A stretch of 13,872 nucleotides of DNA from an uncultured Faecalibacterium sp. (GCA_945982465.1 CAMFSB010000013.1:1-13872), one strand, 5' to 3'. Counted from the stretch's first letter, positions 5,489 to 12,502 are shown. Translations and numbers: made by a program. The notes: generated by a model not told the origin, from the sequence alone.

Positions 5489-6130
5489 ATGTTAAAAACA
5501 AATGTTAGAAAATACGACAACTTTAAACTGTATTACTGGCACGGAGCAACATTGGTGGGCAAATACAGACTACCACAACTTGCTCCTACACAGGCAATTC
5601 CTTCAAAAGTAATATGTTTCAATGAGCGTAAGAGCATTACTAAGCCGGAGGAATATTGGGTTGATTTCTTTATCGATGACGCTTTGTTTGAGAATTTTTG
5701 GAATCATCCTGAAATGAGCTTTGAGAATCTCAAGCGTTTTGCAGGAATTATTACCACTGATTACTCCATGTTGCCAGAAATGCTGCCAGCACAGAGCCTT
5801 TGGAATTGCACCCGCAATCGAGTTATGGCATATTATCTCCAACAGCAGGGATTTAATATTATCCCCGTTGCATCTTGGTGTGTTGAGAGTGATTTTGAAT
5901 GGTGCTTTGATGGTTTGCCGGAAAACAGTTCTATCGCCATTACCACCAATGGATGTATGTCAAGTCCATATGGCAAGCGTATGCTGCTGCGTGGTGTTGA
6001 AGAGTTGCAAAAACAAAACTCACCGACCAATCTGATTGTGTGCGGCAGGCACGTTGATGAATTGGATATTTATGATAATGTTCATTATTATCCGTCCTTT
6101 TCGCAAAGATGGAAGGAGCGTGCTGTGTAA
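5489..6130 (+). CDS. DUF4417 domain protein
   Basis: The protein is 213 aa from the ATG at 5489. That start has GCGGAG/GCAGG SD-like bases upstream (5471-5484). An in-frame ATG at 5444 would add 15 residues but directly follows a hairpin and has no SD. The sequence matches the DUF4417 family of phages and mobile elements: an N-terminal GKYRLPQL...P segment, then FFIDDALFENFWNHPE, NLKRFAGIITTDYSM, a conserved W-N-x-x-R-x-R (here WNCTRNRVMAYYL), GFNIIPVASW, CFDGLPENSSIAITTNGC, and LIVCGR near the end. The function of the family is not known; the fold appears soluble, with no membrane segments. The stop TAA overlaps the next ATG (TAATG), indicating translational coupling. The codon composition is AT-rich like the rest of the insertion. 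Confidence 0.82.
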   Translation: MLKTNVRKYDNFKLYYWHGATLVGKYRLPQLAPTQAIPSKVICFNERKSITKPEEYWVDFFIDDALFENFWNHPEMSFENLKRFAGIITTDYSMLPEMLPAQSLWNCTRNRVMAYYLQQQGFNIIPVASWCVESDFEWCFDGLPENSSIAITTNGCMSSPYGKRMLLRGVEELQKQNSPTNLIVCGRHVDELDIYDNVHYYPSFSQRWKERAV

Positions 6131-6504
6131 TGGGTAGCAGAGGTTCTTTTCTTGAAAACGGTGGTTTTAGCACACCCGCAAGATGGCATACTGTTGATTA
6201 TATTGATGGGATTAAGGTTTTAGCACCTAAAGACCCAAAGGCAAGTATTAGCTTACCGGAGCGTTCCAATACTCCGGGAACAGCTTATGTTTCGTATCGG
6301 AAAGACGGAACTTTTGACCAGTACATTGTGTTCGATGCAAATAGAATGCCTGTTTACCGTATTGATTATGGAATGCACAGAGGCAAGAAAACTTTGCACA
6401 TCCATTACTACAAAAATGGAAATGCACTACCAAATCCGCCAGACTTGAAAAAAGGCGACCCATTATATGAAAAACACAAACGATTATTTAAGGGGGTTAA
6501 ATGA
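6130..6504 (+). CDS. Small protein with GSRG start, possible toxin-like effector
   Basis: This 124-aa protein starts at the ATG that overlaps the DUF4417 stop; the SD AAGGAG lies at 6112-6117. It is unrecognised by name. It opens MGSRGSF, an N-terminus I associate with proteins that follow DUF4417 in phage and element contexts. The C-terminal half has KDGTFDQYIVFDANRMPVYR, RIDYGMHRG, a histidine-containing strand LHIHYYKNG, and a closing LKKGDPLYEKHKRLF. His/Arg/Tyr-rich strands of this kind are seen in C-terminal domains of polymorphic-toxin-like and phage structural proteins, so a catalytic or nucleic-acid-related effector is conceivable. No assignment to a defined family is possible here. 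It overlaps the next gene by 4 bases (ATGA), supporting tight co-expression. Confidence 0.7.
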   Translation: MGSRGSFLENGGFSTPARWHTVDYIDGIKVLAPKDPKASISLPERSNTPGTAYVSYRKDGTFDQYIVFDANRMPVYRIDYGMHRGKKTLHIHYYKNGNALPNPPDLKKGDPLYEKHKRLFKGVK

Positions 6505-6797
6505 TGCAAGGAATTACAATGAATGAATTATATGAGTTAATCTCTCACTGTCATGATGCAGAATTTGAGTATGGTGGAACCACTTACGTGTTACAGCCAG
6601 AGGTTAATGACAACAAGACTTACCTTGTAATTTGGGATTGCACACCGGACGCAGCAAAATGCATCGCCAAACACGAAATTGAGGTTGAGGGCGATATTCC
6701 GCAATCCGTTATCGATGCAATTCTTTCAGAAAAATGTTTTAATGGCAAATCCTTTAAGGAAATAGAGCAAGAGATTACGGTCACTGTGATTTATTAA
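6501..6797 (+). CDS. Small acidic protein, possible partner of the upstream gene
   Basis: This is a 98-aa acidic protein from the ATG at 6501 (ATGA overlap with the preceding stop). Starts at 6504 and at 6519 are also possible; the last has the SD AAGGA (6507-6511). I do not recognise a named family. Features are MNELYELISHCHDAEFEYGG, a YLVIWDCTPDAAKCIAKH segment, and an acidic C-terminal half with CFNGKSFKEIEQEITVTVIY. Acidic, small, last in the operon and overlapping a more basic protein, it has the shape of an immunity protein or antitoxin, but this is inference only. A terminator follows 12 bases after its stop. Confidence 0.7.
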   Translation: MMQGITMNELYELISHCHDAEFEYGGTTYVLQPEVNDNKTYLVIWDCTPDAAKCIAKHEIEVEGDIPQSVIDAILSEKCFNGKSFKEIEQEITVTVIY

Positions 6798-6808
6798 GCA
6801 CATAGAAA

Positions 6809-6853
6809 AAAGACCACACAGCAGATTATGCAGCCTGTTGTGTGGTCTTTCTG
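6809..6853 (+). terminator. Intrinsic terminator ending the cargo operon
   Basis: AAAGACCACACAGCA (6809-6823) pairs with TGTTGTGTGGTCTTT (6836-6850) with one C-T mismatch, so 14 of 15 pair, around a 12-nt loop. A short T/C tail follows. The A-run at 6806-6811 would also allow minus-strand function. Confidence 0.8.
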
Positions 6854-6900
6854 TTGGCACCGCTTGAGGACGTCACTCAAAAATTATCATTGTTTTCAAT

Positions 6901-6920
6901 AATCCCTAAGTGACCGCTTC
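6901..6920 (-). repeat. Right terminal inverted repeat of the element
   Basis: AATCCCTAAGTGACCGC (6901-6917) is the near reverse complement of the left end. Three bases (TTC) separate it from the AAAAGG direct repeat at 6921-6926. The stretch 6854-6900 contains only a small TTGAG/CTCAA inverted repeat and no gene. Confidence 0.75.
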
Positions 6921-6926
6921 AAAAGG

Positions 6927-7015
6927 CAGTGCTTTTTCTTTTTTATAAGCGTAAAACGGAGCCTCCGTACGGGAATCGAACAGCGCCGGCCGCCCGCATT
7001 GTCGGGCGGGGGCGG
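6927..7015. repeat. Remainder of repeat unit 2 and truncated unit 3
   Basis: Positions 6927-6966 complete unit 2: the right terminator arm, six T residues and the TTTTATAAGCGTAAAACGGAG spacer region, with one base change (GCCTCC for GCCGCC). Positions 6967-7015 are the first 49 bases of a third unit, again opening with the antisense tRNA-Glu T-arm GTACGGGAATCGAAC and the CCGCCCG/CGGGCGG hairpin. This copy ends abruptly at the 3' end of the HAD gene. On the minus strand its hairpin lies just past the HAD stop codon. Confidence 0.85.
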
Positions 7016-7016
7016 G

Positions 7017-7682
7017 TCAGCCCTCGGCGTTGGCGGCCTGCACCAGCGCCAAAAGCTGATCGGGCGTGTCCACCACATAGTCGGCGCCCGCCGCGTGCAG
7101 CTCGTCCGCGCCGCGGAAGCCCCAGCTTACGCCAATGGCTGCCAGGCCCGCGTTGTGAGCCGTCTGCACATCCACGTTGCTGTCGCCCACAAACAGGGTG
7201 GCGGCAGGCGCGGCGCCCAGCCGGCGCAGTATGTCGGTCACGCCGGTTGGGTCGGGCTTGTTGGGCACGCCGGGCAGGCTGCCCCGCACCAACGTGAACG
7301 CATCGCCGAAATAGCTGCGGATGATGGGCTGGCAAAGGCCGTCGGCCTTGTTGGAATACACCGCGATGTCCACCCCAAAGCCGCGCAGGCTGCGCAGCAG
7401 GGCGGGGATGCCCGGGTAGGGGGCGGTTTTGTCCATTTTGTGGGCGGCGTACCGGGCCGAAAACTGCGCCAGCGCGCAGGCCAGCGTGTCGGGCGTGCGG
7501 GCCTGGGGCGGGGTGAACCGTTCCACCAGCTTGGGGATGCCGTTGCCCACCATCTGCTTGTATTGGGCGGTGGTAAAGGTGGGCCAGCCGTTCTGGATGC
7601 AGACCCAGTTGGCGGCGTCGGCCAGGTCGTCGATGGTATTCAAAAGCGTACCATCCAGGTCAAAAATCAATGTTCTTATCAT
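7017..7682 (-). CDS. HAD-superfamily phosphatase, phosphoglycolate-phosphatase-like
   Basis: This 221-aa HAD subclass IA hydrolase has all four motifs: FDLDGTLLNT (nucleophile D8 and D10), S110 in VYSNK, K142 in NKPDP, and GDSNVDV with D167 and D171. A helical cap domain lies between residues 15 and 85. The family includes Gph (2-phosphoglycolate) and PpaX; substrates cannot be read from sequence, so no symbol is given. The start at 7682 is preceded by a GAGG SD. Its own promoter lies at 7748-7776. It converges on the tRNA/repeat region, with its stop only one base beyond the last recognisable repeat bases. It appears to be a complete single-gene unit. Confidence 0.9.
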   Translation of the reverse strand: MIRTLIFDLDGTLLNTIDDLADAANWVCIQNGWPTFTTAQYKQMVGNGIPKLVERFTPPQARTPDTLACALAQFSARYAAHKMDKTAPYPGIPALLRSLRGFGVDIAVYSNKADGLCQPIIRSYFGDAFTLVRGSLPGVPNKPDPTGVTDILRRLGAAPAATLFVGDSNVDVQTAHNAGLAAIGVSWGFRGADELHAAGADYVVDTPDQLLALVQAANAEG

Positions 7683-7747
7683 AGGGAACCTCGCGTTTGG
7701 TTGTGAGGCCGTGTAAAATTCAAATACAAACGGCCGCGACAGTTCTT

Positions 7748-7776
7748 ATTTTATCAAAAAAAGAAACCGAAAACAA
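7748..7776 (-). promoter_or_regulatory. Candidate promoter of the HAD phosphatase gene
   Basis: On the minus strand, TTGTTT (7776-7771) and TAAAAT (7753-7748) are 17 bases apart, with an upstream TG giving an extended -10 (TGATAAAAT). The -35 box is weak. A 6-bp stem GGCCGT/ACGGCC could fold in the leader. Confidence 0.5.
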
Positions 7777-7807
7777 GGCGCGCCGCATGGGGATGGTGTA
7801 CAAACTA

Positions 7808-9382
7808 TCACACGGATTTACGCAAATTTTCGGCATCCTTCAGCGGTAGGCTGCGCACGCGCAGCCGGCTGCGGGCGGGCAGGCACAGCGTCAGGTCGGC
7901 CCGGCGCGCACGCACGGCCCAGGGGCTTTGCCGCGTCTGGCACAGCACCGGCCGCGCAAAAAGGCAGTATTCGTGCAGCGTGAACCACCGCACGCGCCGC
8001 ACGGTGAGCACGCGGCGGGCCGGTACGCGCGGGCTGCATACAGTGCGTTCGGCCGTGCCGGATGCAGCCGGGCTGGGGCACGCACCGGCTCGATCCGCAC
8101 CCGAAGCCGGTGCAGTCTGCCCGGCGGTTTGCGCAGCGGGGGGCGCGGATGCTTCGGCCATGGCAGGGAAGCGTGTCCGCCCGGCGGGGCAGTCCACCAG
8201 CCACGCGCCCTCGGTGCGGCGGCCCTCGGCCGATACCAGCAGCAGCACAAAGGCCGCCGCCGTGGGCACCGCCAGCAGCGGGGCGGCCGCGGGCAAAAGC
8301 TGCGCCGCCAGCAGTGTCAGGGTCAGCAGCGTGCCGAACAGCCCGCCGCTTACCCCCAAAAACGCCGCCGTGCTGCGGCCACGGGCAAGGCCCGGCCCAG
8401 CGGCCGGCGGCAGCGCAAACCCCGGCAGCAGCGATTGCACCGCGCGCAGGCTGGCCGCGTCGCCCGGGCACAGCACCGCCAGCGGCAGCACGCCATCAAA
8501 GCTGCCGGCCGCCGCATACACCGGCCAGCGGTGCAGCAGCCGGGCCATGGGGGTGCGGCGCACGTCGGCCCAGCGCAGGCTGTTGGCCCGGATGCGCGTC
8601 TGCCAGCGGGCCAGCAGACCGCCGCCCGCCACCAGCACCCGATCGTCGGCCGCCGCGCGGTAGCCGCCCATGCGCAGCAGGCTGCGCCCCAGGCTGGCGC
8701 ACAGCAGCAGCCCCACCGCGGCCAGCAGCCAGGCCAGGCCCACCGGCAGCCAGCGGGCCGCAAAGCGGGCCACGGCGTTCACCTGCTCCAGCGCAAGCTG
8801 TTCGGCGTAGCGCTCGGCCTGGCTGCTCTGCCGCAGCGCCAACGCCGCCAGCGTGCCGGTGGCCGCCGCATTGGCCGAAAGCAGCACGAACCGCAGCCAT
8901 TCGCCCCCGGCCGGGCGGTACGCTGCCTGCCGCCCGGCCGCAGGCGCGGGCAGAAGGGCTTCGGCCAGGCGCTGGGCGTCGCGCCGGTACAGATACAGCG
9001 TGATGGGCCGGGCCGCCCGGGCAGGATACAGCGTCAGCCGGGCCGCGCCCAGCGCCCGGTAGTGCAGCGGCTGTTCCACCAGCAGGGCCGCCAGCGCCCC
9101 GCCGTGCAGCCGCGTCTGGGTGCGCAGCACAAGCCCGCTGCACAGCGTCAGCGTGCCGTCCGGTCCAAGGGCCCAGCCGCTGGCCAGCGTCTGCATCAGC
9201 GAAAACACCGCCAGCGCCGCCAGCAGCACAGCGTTCTGCCGCAGCGCCCGGTACAGCGCGGCCAGGTCCCATTGCAGCAGGGCACTGAACAGCGGCAGCA
9301 GCGCCAGCACCAGATACCGGCGGAATACCTGTACCGCGGCCAGCGGGTGATAGTGCCGCCCGCCGGCGCCCGGGCGGCTCAA
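7808..9382 (-). CDS. YdbT-like membrane protein with bacterial PH domains
   Basis: The protein is 524 aa from a TTG start that overlaps the stop of the upstream gene (TTGA). That start is supported by GGAAAGG about 8 bases upstream and by the family-like beginning HYHPLAAVQVFRRYLVL. The frame stays open far upstream, but that extension reads through the ydbS-like gene in another frame and is not real. Membrane segments are visible near the N-terminus (YLVLALLPLFSALL and NAVLLAALAVFSL), in the middle (WLPVGLAWLLAAVGLLLCASLG) and later (GGLFGTLLTLTLLAAQLLP, then AAAFVLLLVS). Between them lie soluble beta-rich stretches (for example RTQTRLHGGALAALLVEQPL). This matches the YdbT type, with several bPH_2 (DUF304) domains, about 490-520 aa. 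The Ala/Pro-rich stretch near the C-terminus is low-complexity. The molecular role is unknown; in Bacillus the pair is linked to envelope stress or bacteriocin resistance. The assignment rests on architecture and pairing. Confidence 0.7.
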   Translation of the reverse strand: MSRPGAGGRHYHPLAAVQVFRRYLVLALLPLFSALLQWDLAALYRALRQNAVLLAALAVFSLMQTLASGWALGPDGTLTLCSGLVLRTQTRLHGGALAALLVEQPLHYRALGAARLTLYPARAARPITLYLYRRDAQRLAEALLPAPAAGRQAAYRPAGGEWLRFVLLSANAAATGTLAALALRQSSQAERYAEQLALEQVNAVARFAARWLPVGLAWLLAAVGLLLCASLGRSLLRMGGYRAAADDRVLVAGGGLLARWQTRIRANSLRWADVRRTPMARLLHRWPVYAAAGSFDGVLPLAVLCPGDAASLRAVQSLLPGFALPPAAGPGLARGRSTAAFLGVSGGLFGTLLTLTLLAAQLLPAAAPLLAVPTAAAFVLLLVSAEGRRTEGAWLVDCPAGRTRFPAMAEASAPPAAQTAGQTAPASGADRAGACPSPAASGTAERTVCSPRVPARRVLTVRRVRWFTLHEYCLFARPVLCQTRQSPWAVRARRADLTLCLPARSRLRVRSLPLKDAENLRKSV

Positions 9383-9798
9383 GGGTCGGCCTTTCCGGCC
9401 AGTGCCGCGCACAGCGCCTGCGCCCCGGCCGCGTCCACGGCGGGCAGCACCAGCGTGCCGCCGGCCGTGTAGATCAGTACCAGCCGGCACCGCGCCAGCC
9501 GCAGCAGCGGCGTGGCCAAAAGCCGGGTGCCCACGGCCGCACCGGGCCGCAGGGTGCGCTCGGTGGGCCACAGAATGCCGCAGCAGACGGTCAGCCGGCC
9601 GGCGGCGTCCAGCGCGGCCGCAAAGCTGACGGCCCACCCCCACACCCCGGCCAACACCGCTGCCCACGCCAGGCAGAACAGCGCCCCGGCCGCCCGGCTC
9701 TGCCAGAACACAAACGGAGCGGCGGCGGCCCCGGGCACAAACGCCCAGGCCAGCAGCACGGCGCGGCTGCGCCGGCCCAGGATCAGAGTCATGGTCAC
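9379..9798 (-). CDS. YdbS-like membrane protein with one bacterial PH domain
   Basis: A 139-aa protein. The GTG start at 9798 is preferred over the ATG two codons later because the SD AAGGAGG lies 8 bases from the GTG. Two adjacent hydrophobic segments (AVLLAWAFVPGAAAAPFVF and ALFCLAWAAVLAGVWGWAV) precede a beta-rich domain: RLTVCCGILWPTERTLRPGAAVGTRLLATPLLRLARCRLVLIYTAGG. That order (two TM helices then bPH_2, with the R-T-Pro turn after a GxxxxxxR strand) is typical of YdbS/DUF304. Its stop overlaps the TTG start of the larger YdbT-like gene by 4 bases, so the two probably form a complex. It is divergent from uppP, and the 212-bp gap between them shows no clear promoter. Confidence 0.72.
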   Translation of the reverse strand: MTMTLILGRRSRAVLLAWAFVPGAAAAPFVFWQSRAAGALFCLAWAAVLAGVWGWAVSFAAALDAAGRLTVCCGILWPTERTLRPGAAVGTRLLATPLLRLARCRLVLIYTAGGTLVLPAVDAAGAQALCAALAGKADP

Positions 9799-10010
9799 GG
9801 AAAAAACCTCCTTTTGGGGCGGCGGCCGCCGCGCGGGGATTGCGCTTTGCGGCGGGATGTGTTATGTTTGTTACCGGGGCCGGCCGCCTGAACCGCCGGC
9901 CGCCGGGCATAAAAAACAAACAGTACGGCCGCCGGGCAGGAAAGATCCTGCCGGGCTGGCTCGTATGTATTGTAGCAAATGCGCAATCAAAGAAAAAGGG
10001 GTTTGATGCA

Positions 10011-10844
10011 ATGCTGGATCTTCTGAAAGCCGCCCTGTTGGGCGTGATCGAGGGCATTACTGAATGGCTGCCGGTGTCGTCCACCGGCCACATGATCCTG
10101 GTCGAACAGCTGTTAAAGCTGGATCAGCCCGAGGAGTTCATGGCCATGTTCCGGGTGGTCATCCAGCTGGGGGCCATCCTGGCGGTGGTGGTCGTGTTCT
10201 GGAACAAACTCTGGCCGTTGGGCCGTCGCCGCGACGGCAGCACGGCGCTGAAAATGCCCACCCTGCGGCTGTGGGGCAAGGTGATCATCGCCACCATCCC
10301 GGCCATGGTGCTGGGCCTGTTGCTGGACGATTGGCTGGACGCCCATTTTTACAACTATGTGACCGTGGCGGCCATGCTGATCTTGTACGGCGTGCTGTTC
10401 ATCATGGTGGAAAACCAGCGCATCCAGCCCCAGACCACCCGCCTGAGCCAGATCACCCCCGCCCAGGCGCTGGTGGTGGGCCTGTGGCAGGTGCTGGCCA
10501 TGATCCCCGGCACCTCGCGCAGCGGCGCCACCATCGTGGGCGGGTTGCTGCTGGGGCTTTCACGGGCGTGCGTGGCGGAGTTTACATTCTATCTGGCCAT
10601 CCCGGTCATGGCGGGCGCGTCCTTTTTGAAGGTGGTCAAGTATGTGGCCGGCGGGCTGAGCTTTACCCTGCTGCAGGTGGGCGTGCTGGCCGTGGGGTGC
10701 GCCGTGGCCTTTGTGGTGAGCATTGTGGCCATCCGCTTTTTGATGAGCTATGTGCAAAAGCATGACTTCCGGTTCTTTGGCGTGTACCGCATTGCGCTGG
10801 GCGTGGTGGTGCTGATCGTGGCCGTGGCGAGCGCCGTGGCCTGA
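10011..10844 (+). CDS. uppP: Undecaprenyl-diphosphate phosphatase UppP (BacA)
   Basis: This membrane enzyme dephosphorylates undecaprenyl diphosphate to recycle the lipid carrier for peptidoglycan and teichoic acid synthesis, and it confers bacitracin tolerance. The 277 aa from the ATG at 10011 fit the family. Both signatures are present: EGITEWLPVSSTGH (14-27, containing the catalytic E14/E18 pair and H27) and PGTSRSG (166-172). About seven to eight hydrophobic helices are visible, for example VIIATIPAMVLGLLL and AVAFVVSIVAIRFLM. The SD AAGGGG (9996-10001) is 9 bases upstream. An in-frame extension to 9840 lacks similarity and an SD. It stands alone, divergent from the bPH pair, which also concerns the envelope. 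Confidence 0.96.
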   Translation: MLDLLKAALLGVIEGITEWLPVSSTGHMILVEQLLKLDQPEEFMAMFRVVIQLGAILAVVVVFWNKLWPLGRRRDGSTALKMPTLRLWGKVIIATIPAMVLGLLLDDWLDAHFYNYVTVAAMLILYGVLFIMVENQRIQPQTTRLSQITPAQALVVGLWQVLAMIPGTSRSGATIVGGLLLGLSRACVAEFTFYLAIPVMAGASFLKVVKYVAGGLSFTLLQVGVLAVGCAVAFVVSIVAIRFLMSYVQKHDFRFFGVYRIALGVVVLIVAVASAVA

Positions 10845-10984
10845 AAGCGCAAAGCCGCCTGCCGCCCCGGCCTGCAACAGCCGTCTGCGCGCCGGAATGG
10901 GGCGGGTGGCTGCCGGGCGAACACCGCGCCCGCCACCCCGGGGCGAGCAGGGAATTGTACAAAATATAATTTTTGCAAAGTAAA

Positions 10985-10997
10985 TTACAAATTGTAA
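10985..10997. promoter_or_regulatory. AT-rich palindrome upstream of the DUF362 gene
   Basis: TTACAA-A-TTGTAA is a perfect 13-bp palindrome in an AT-rich island (10953-10999). The island lies inside an otherwise GC-rich 264-bp gap between uppP and the DUF362 gene, and TATAAT occurs at 10965-10970 nearby. No properly spaced -35 is visible. It may be an operator. The left part of the gap (10885-10945) holds a GC-rich imperfect hairpin without a T-run. Confidence 0.35.
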
Positions 10998-11108
10998 ACA
11001 CCATGCGGCGGCCGCAGCCCGCCCGCTGCGTCGGGGAATGGCTGCGAGAATATACCGAGCGAATAATTTGATCACAACAATACAAAACGTAAAGTGAGGA
11101 GAACCAAC

Positions 11109-12230
11109 ATGGACGCATCCACCGTATATTATACCGACTTTCGCTGCCCGGTAGGCACCAGCCTGCTGGATAAGCTGCGCCGCCTGTGCGTGGCCGCCGG
11201 CATCCGGGAGATCGACATGGACGGCAAGTTCGTTGCCATCAAGATGCACTTTGGCGAGCTGGGCAACCTGGCGTACCTGCGGCCCAACTATGCCCGCGTG
11301 GTGGCCGAGCTGGTCAAGGAGCAGGGCGGCCTGCCGTTTCTGACCGACTGCAACACCCTGTACCCGGGCAGCCGCAAAAACGCGCTGGAGCATCTGGACT
11401 GCGCCAACCTGAACGGCTTTAACCCCATGACCACCGGCTGCCAGGTCATTATTGCCGACGGCCTGCGCGGCACCGACGAGGCCGAGGTGCCCGTGCCCAA
11501 CGGCGAATACTGCAAAACGGCCAAGGTGGGCCGCGCGCTGATGGACGCGGATATCCTGATCAGCCTGACCCACTTCAAGGGCCACGAGGCCACCGGCTTT
11601 GGCGGCGCCATCAAGAACATCGGCATGGGCGGCGGCAGCCGCGCGGGCAAGATGGAGCAGCACTGCTCGGGCAAGCCGGCCGTGCAGGAGGGGCTGTGCC
11701 GGGGCTGCCGCCGCTGCGCAAAAGAGTGCGGCAGCGACGCCATCACCTATGTGAACAACAAGGCGGTCATCGACTACGACAAGTGCAAGGGCTGTGGCCG
11801 GTGCATCGGCGCGTGCAGCTTTGACGCGGTGTACAACCCCAACGACAGCGCCAACGCCGAGCTGGACTGCAAAATGGCCGAGTACGCCGCCGCCCTGTGC
11901 GCGGGACGGCCCTGCTTCCACATCAGCCTGGTGCAGGACATCAGCCCCAACTGCGACTGCCACGGCGAAAACGACGCGCCCATCCTGCCGGATATCGGCA
12001 TGTTTGCTAGCTTTGACCCGGTGGCGCTGGATCAGGCCTGCGCCGACGCCTGCCTGGCCGCGGCGCCGCTGCCGGGCAGCCAGCTGGCCGACAATCTGGC
12101 AAGGGACGGCTGGAATTGCCACCACGACAACTTCAAGGATTCCAACCCCAACGTGGAGTGGAAGGCTCAGCTGGAGCACGGCGAAAAGATCGGCCTGGGC
12201 AGCCGCCGTTATGTGCTGAAAAAGGTGTAA
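11109..12230 (+). CDS. DUF362 protein with two [4Fe-4S] ferredoxin clusters
   Basis: The protein is 373 aa from the ATG at 11109, chosen because the SD GAGGAG (11096-11101) is 7 bases away; an in-frame GTG at 11094 overlaps that SD. The N-terminal and central part is DUF362: KMHFGELGNLAYLRP, LTDCNTLYPGSR, DADILISLTHFKGHEATGFGGAIKNIGMG. Two ferredoxin motifs follow: C197-x2-C200-x2-C203-x3-C207, and C226-x2-C229-x2-C232-x3-C236. The C-terminal part (SPNCDCHGENDAPILPDIGMFAS, FDPVALDQACAD) is also typical of the family. Such proteins are common in strict anaerobes as electron-transfer partners, but the substrate is unknown. No signal peptide is seen, so it is cytoplasmic. It is a single-gene unit closed by the hairpin at 12261. 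Confidence 0.92.
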   Translation: MDASTVYYTDFRCPVGTSLLDKLRRLCVAAGIREIDMDGKFVAIKMHFGELGNLAYLRPNYARVVAELVKEQGGLPFLTDCNTLYPGSRKNALEHLDCANLNGFNPMTTGCQVIIADGLRGTDEAEVPVPNGEYCKTAKVGRALMDADILISLTHFKGHEATGFGGAIKNIGMGGGSRAGKMEQHCSGKPAVQEGLCRGCRRCAKECGSDAITYVNNKAVIDYDKCKGCGRCIGACSFDAVYNPNDSANAELDCKMAEYAAALCAGRPCFHISLVQDISPNCDCHGENDAPILPDIGMFASFDPVALDQACADACLAAAPLPGSQLADNLARDGWNCHHDNFKDSNPNVEWKAQLEHGEKIGLGSRRYVLKKV

Positions 12231-12260
12231 GCGGCGCGCGGCAAAACATCAAAAAACAGC

Positions 12261-12304
12261 AACCGGCCTGACGGGGCAAACAGCACCCGGCAGGCCGGTT
12301 TTGC
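12261..12304. terminator. Bidirectional terminator after the DUF362 gene
   Basis: AACCGGCCTG-A-CGGG pairs with CCCG-G-CAGGCCGGTT around loop GCAAACAGCA, followed by TT. The flanking CAGC/GCTG extend the stem with a small bulge. Six A residues at 12251-12256 supply a T-run for the minus strand, so it could also serve the convergent 145-aa gene. The stretch 12305-12502 contains only an AT-rich patch and GC-rich sequence without a gene. Confidence 0.75.
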
Positions 12305-12502
12305 TGTGCGGAGGGGCTTTCCACACATTCAACGGGTTTTTAACGGCATTTCAACTTGTTTCCCCGGGAAATAATGCCCCGCCCGGCGGGGAAGCAGGGC
12401 GCGCCGCCCCCGCAGGCGGGCCGTGCAGGCCGGGAAAAGCCGCGCCTGCGCAGGTGCAGAAAATGCACGGAACGCTCCACAGCAAAAGCCCTGCCCGCCC
12501 GG

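Larger units (their letters stand above)
4029..6920. mobile_element. 2.9-kb non-autonomous ITR element with XRE/ImmA/DUF4417 cargo
   Basis: The boundaries are defined by the interrupted 169-bp repeat. AAAAGG occurs at both 4023-4028 and 6921-6926, consistent with a 6-bp target duplication (4 bp is also possible). Just inside are imperfect inverted termini: GCGGCTCACTAAGGGATT on the left, and GCGGTCACTTAGGGATT on the right after a TTC at the edge. Base composition drops clearly from the GC-rich host to an AT-rich interior. The target is the loop of a terminator stem. The element carries its own terminators near both ends (4065-4102 and 6809-6853), which would insulate the cargo. No intact transposase or integrase is present, only a probable serine-recombinase relic. 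It is therefore either mobilised in trans or a decayed remnant. I cannot assign a transposon family. Confidence 0.85.

Noticed and set aside
7928..9472. 514-aa plus-strand open frame opposite the bPH genes
   Set aside because: It is Gln/Arg/Gly-rich shadow composition opposite a membrane-protein operon with plausible TM segments and coupled starts.
9383..10093. N-terminal extension of the minus-strand bPH protein to 761 aa
   Set aside because: This part reads through the ydbS-like gene in another frame, is Arg/Gly/Ala-rich, and has no SD. The TTG at 9382, overlapping the upstream stop, gives a family-like length and start.
10560..12179. 539-aa minus-strand open frame over uppP and the DUF362 gene
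   Set aside because: It is antisense to two clear genes and crosses their intergenic region; the composition is that of a GC-rich shadow frame.
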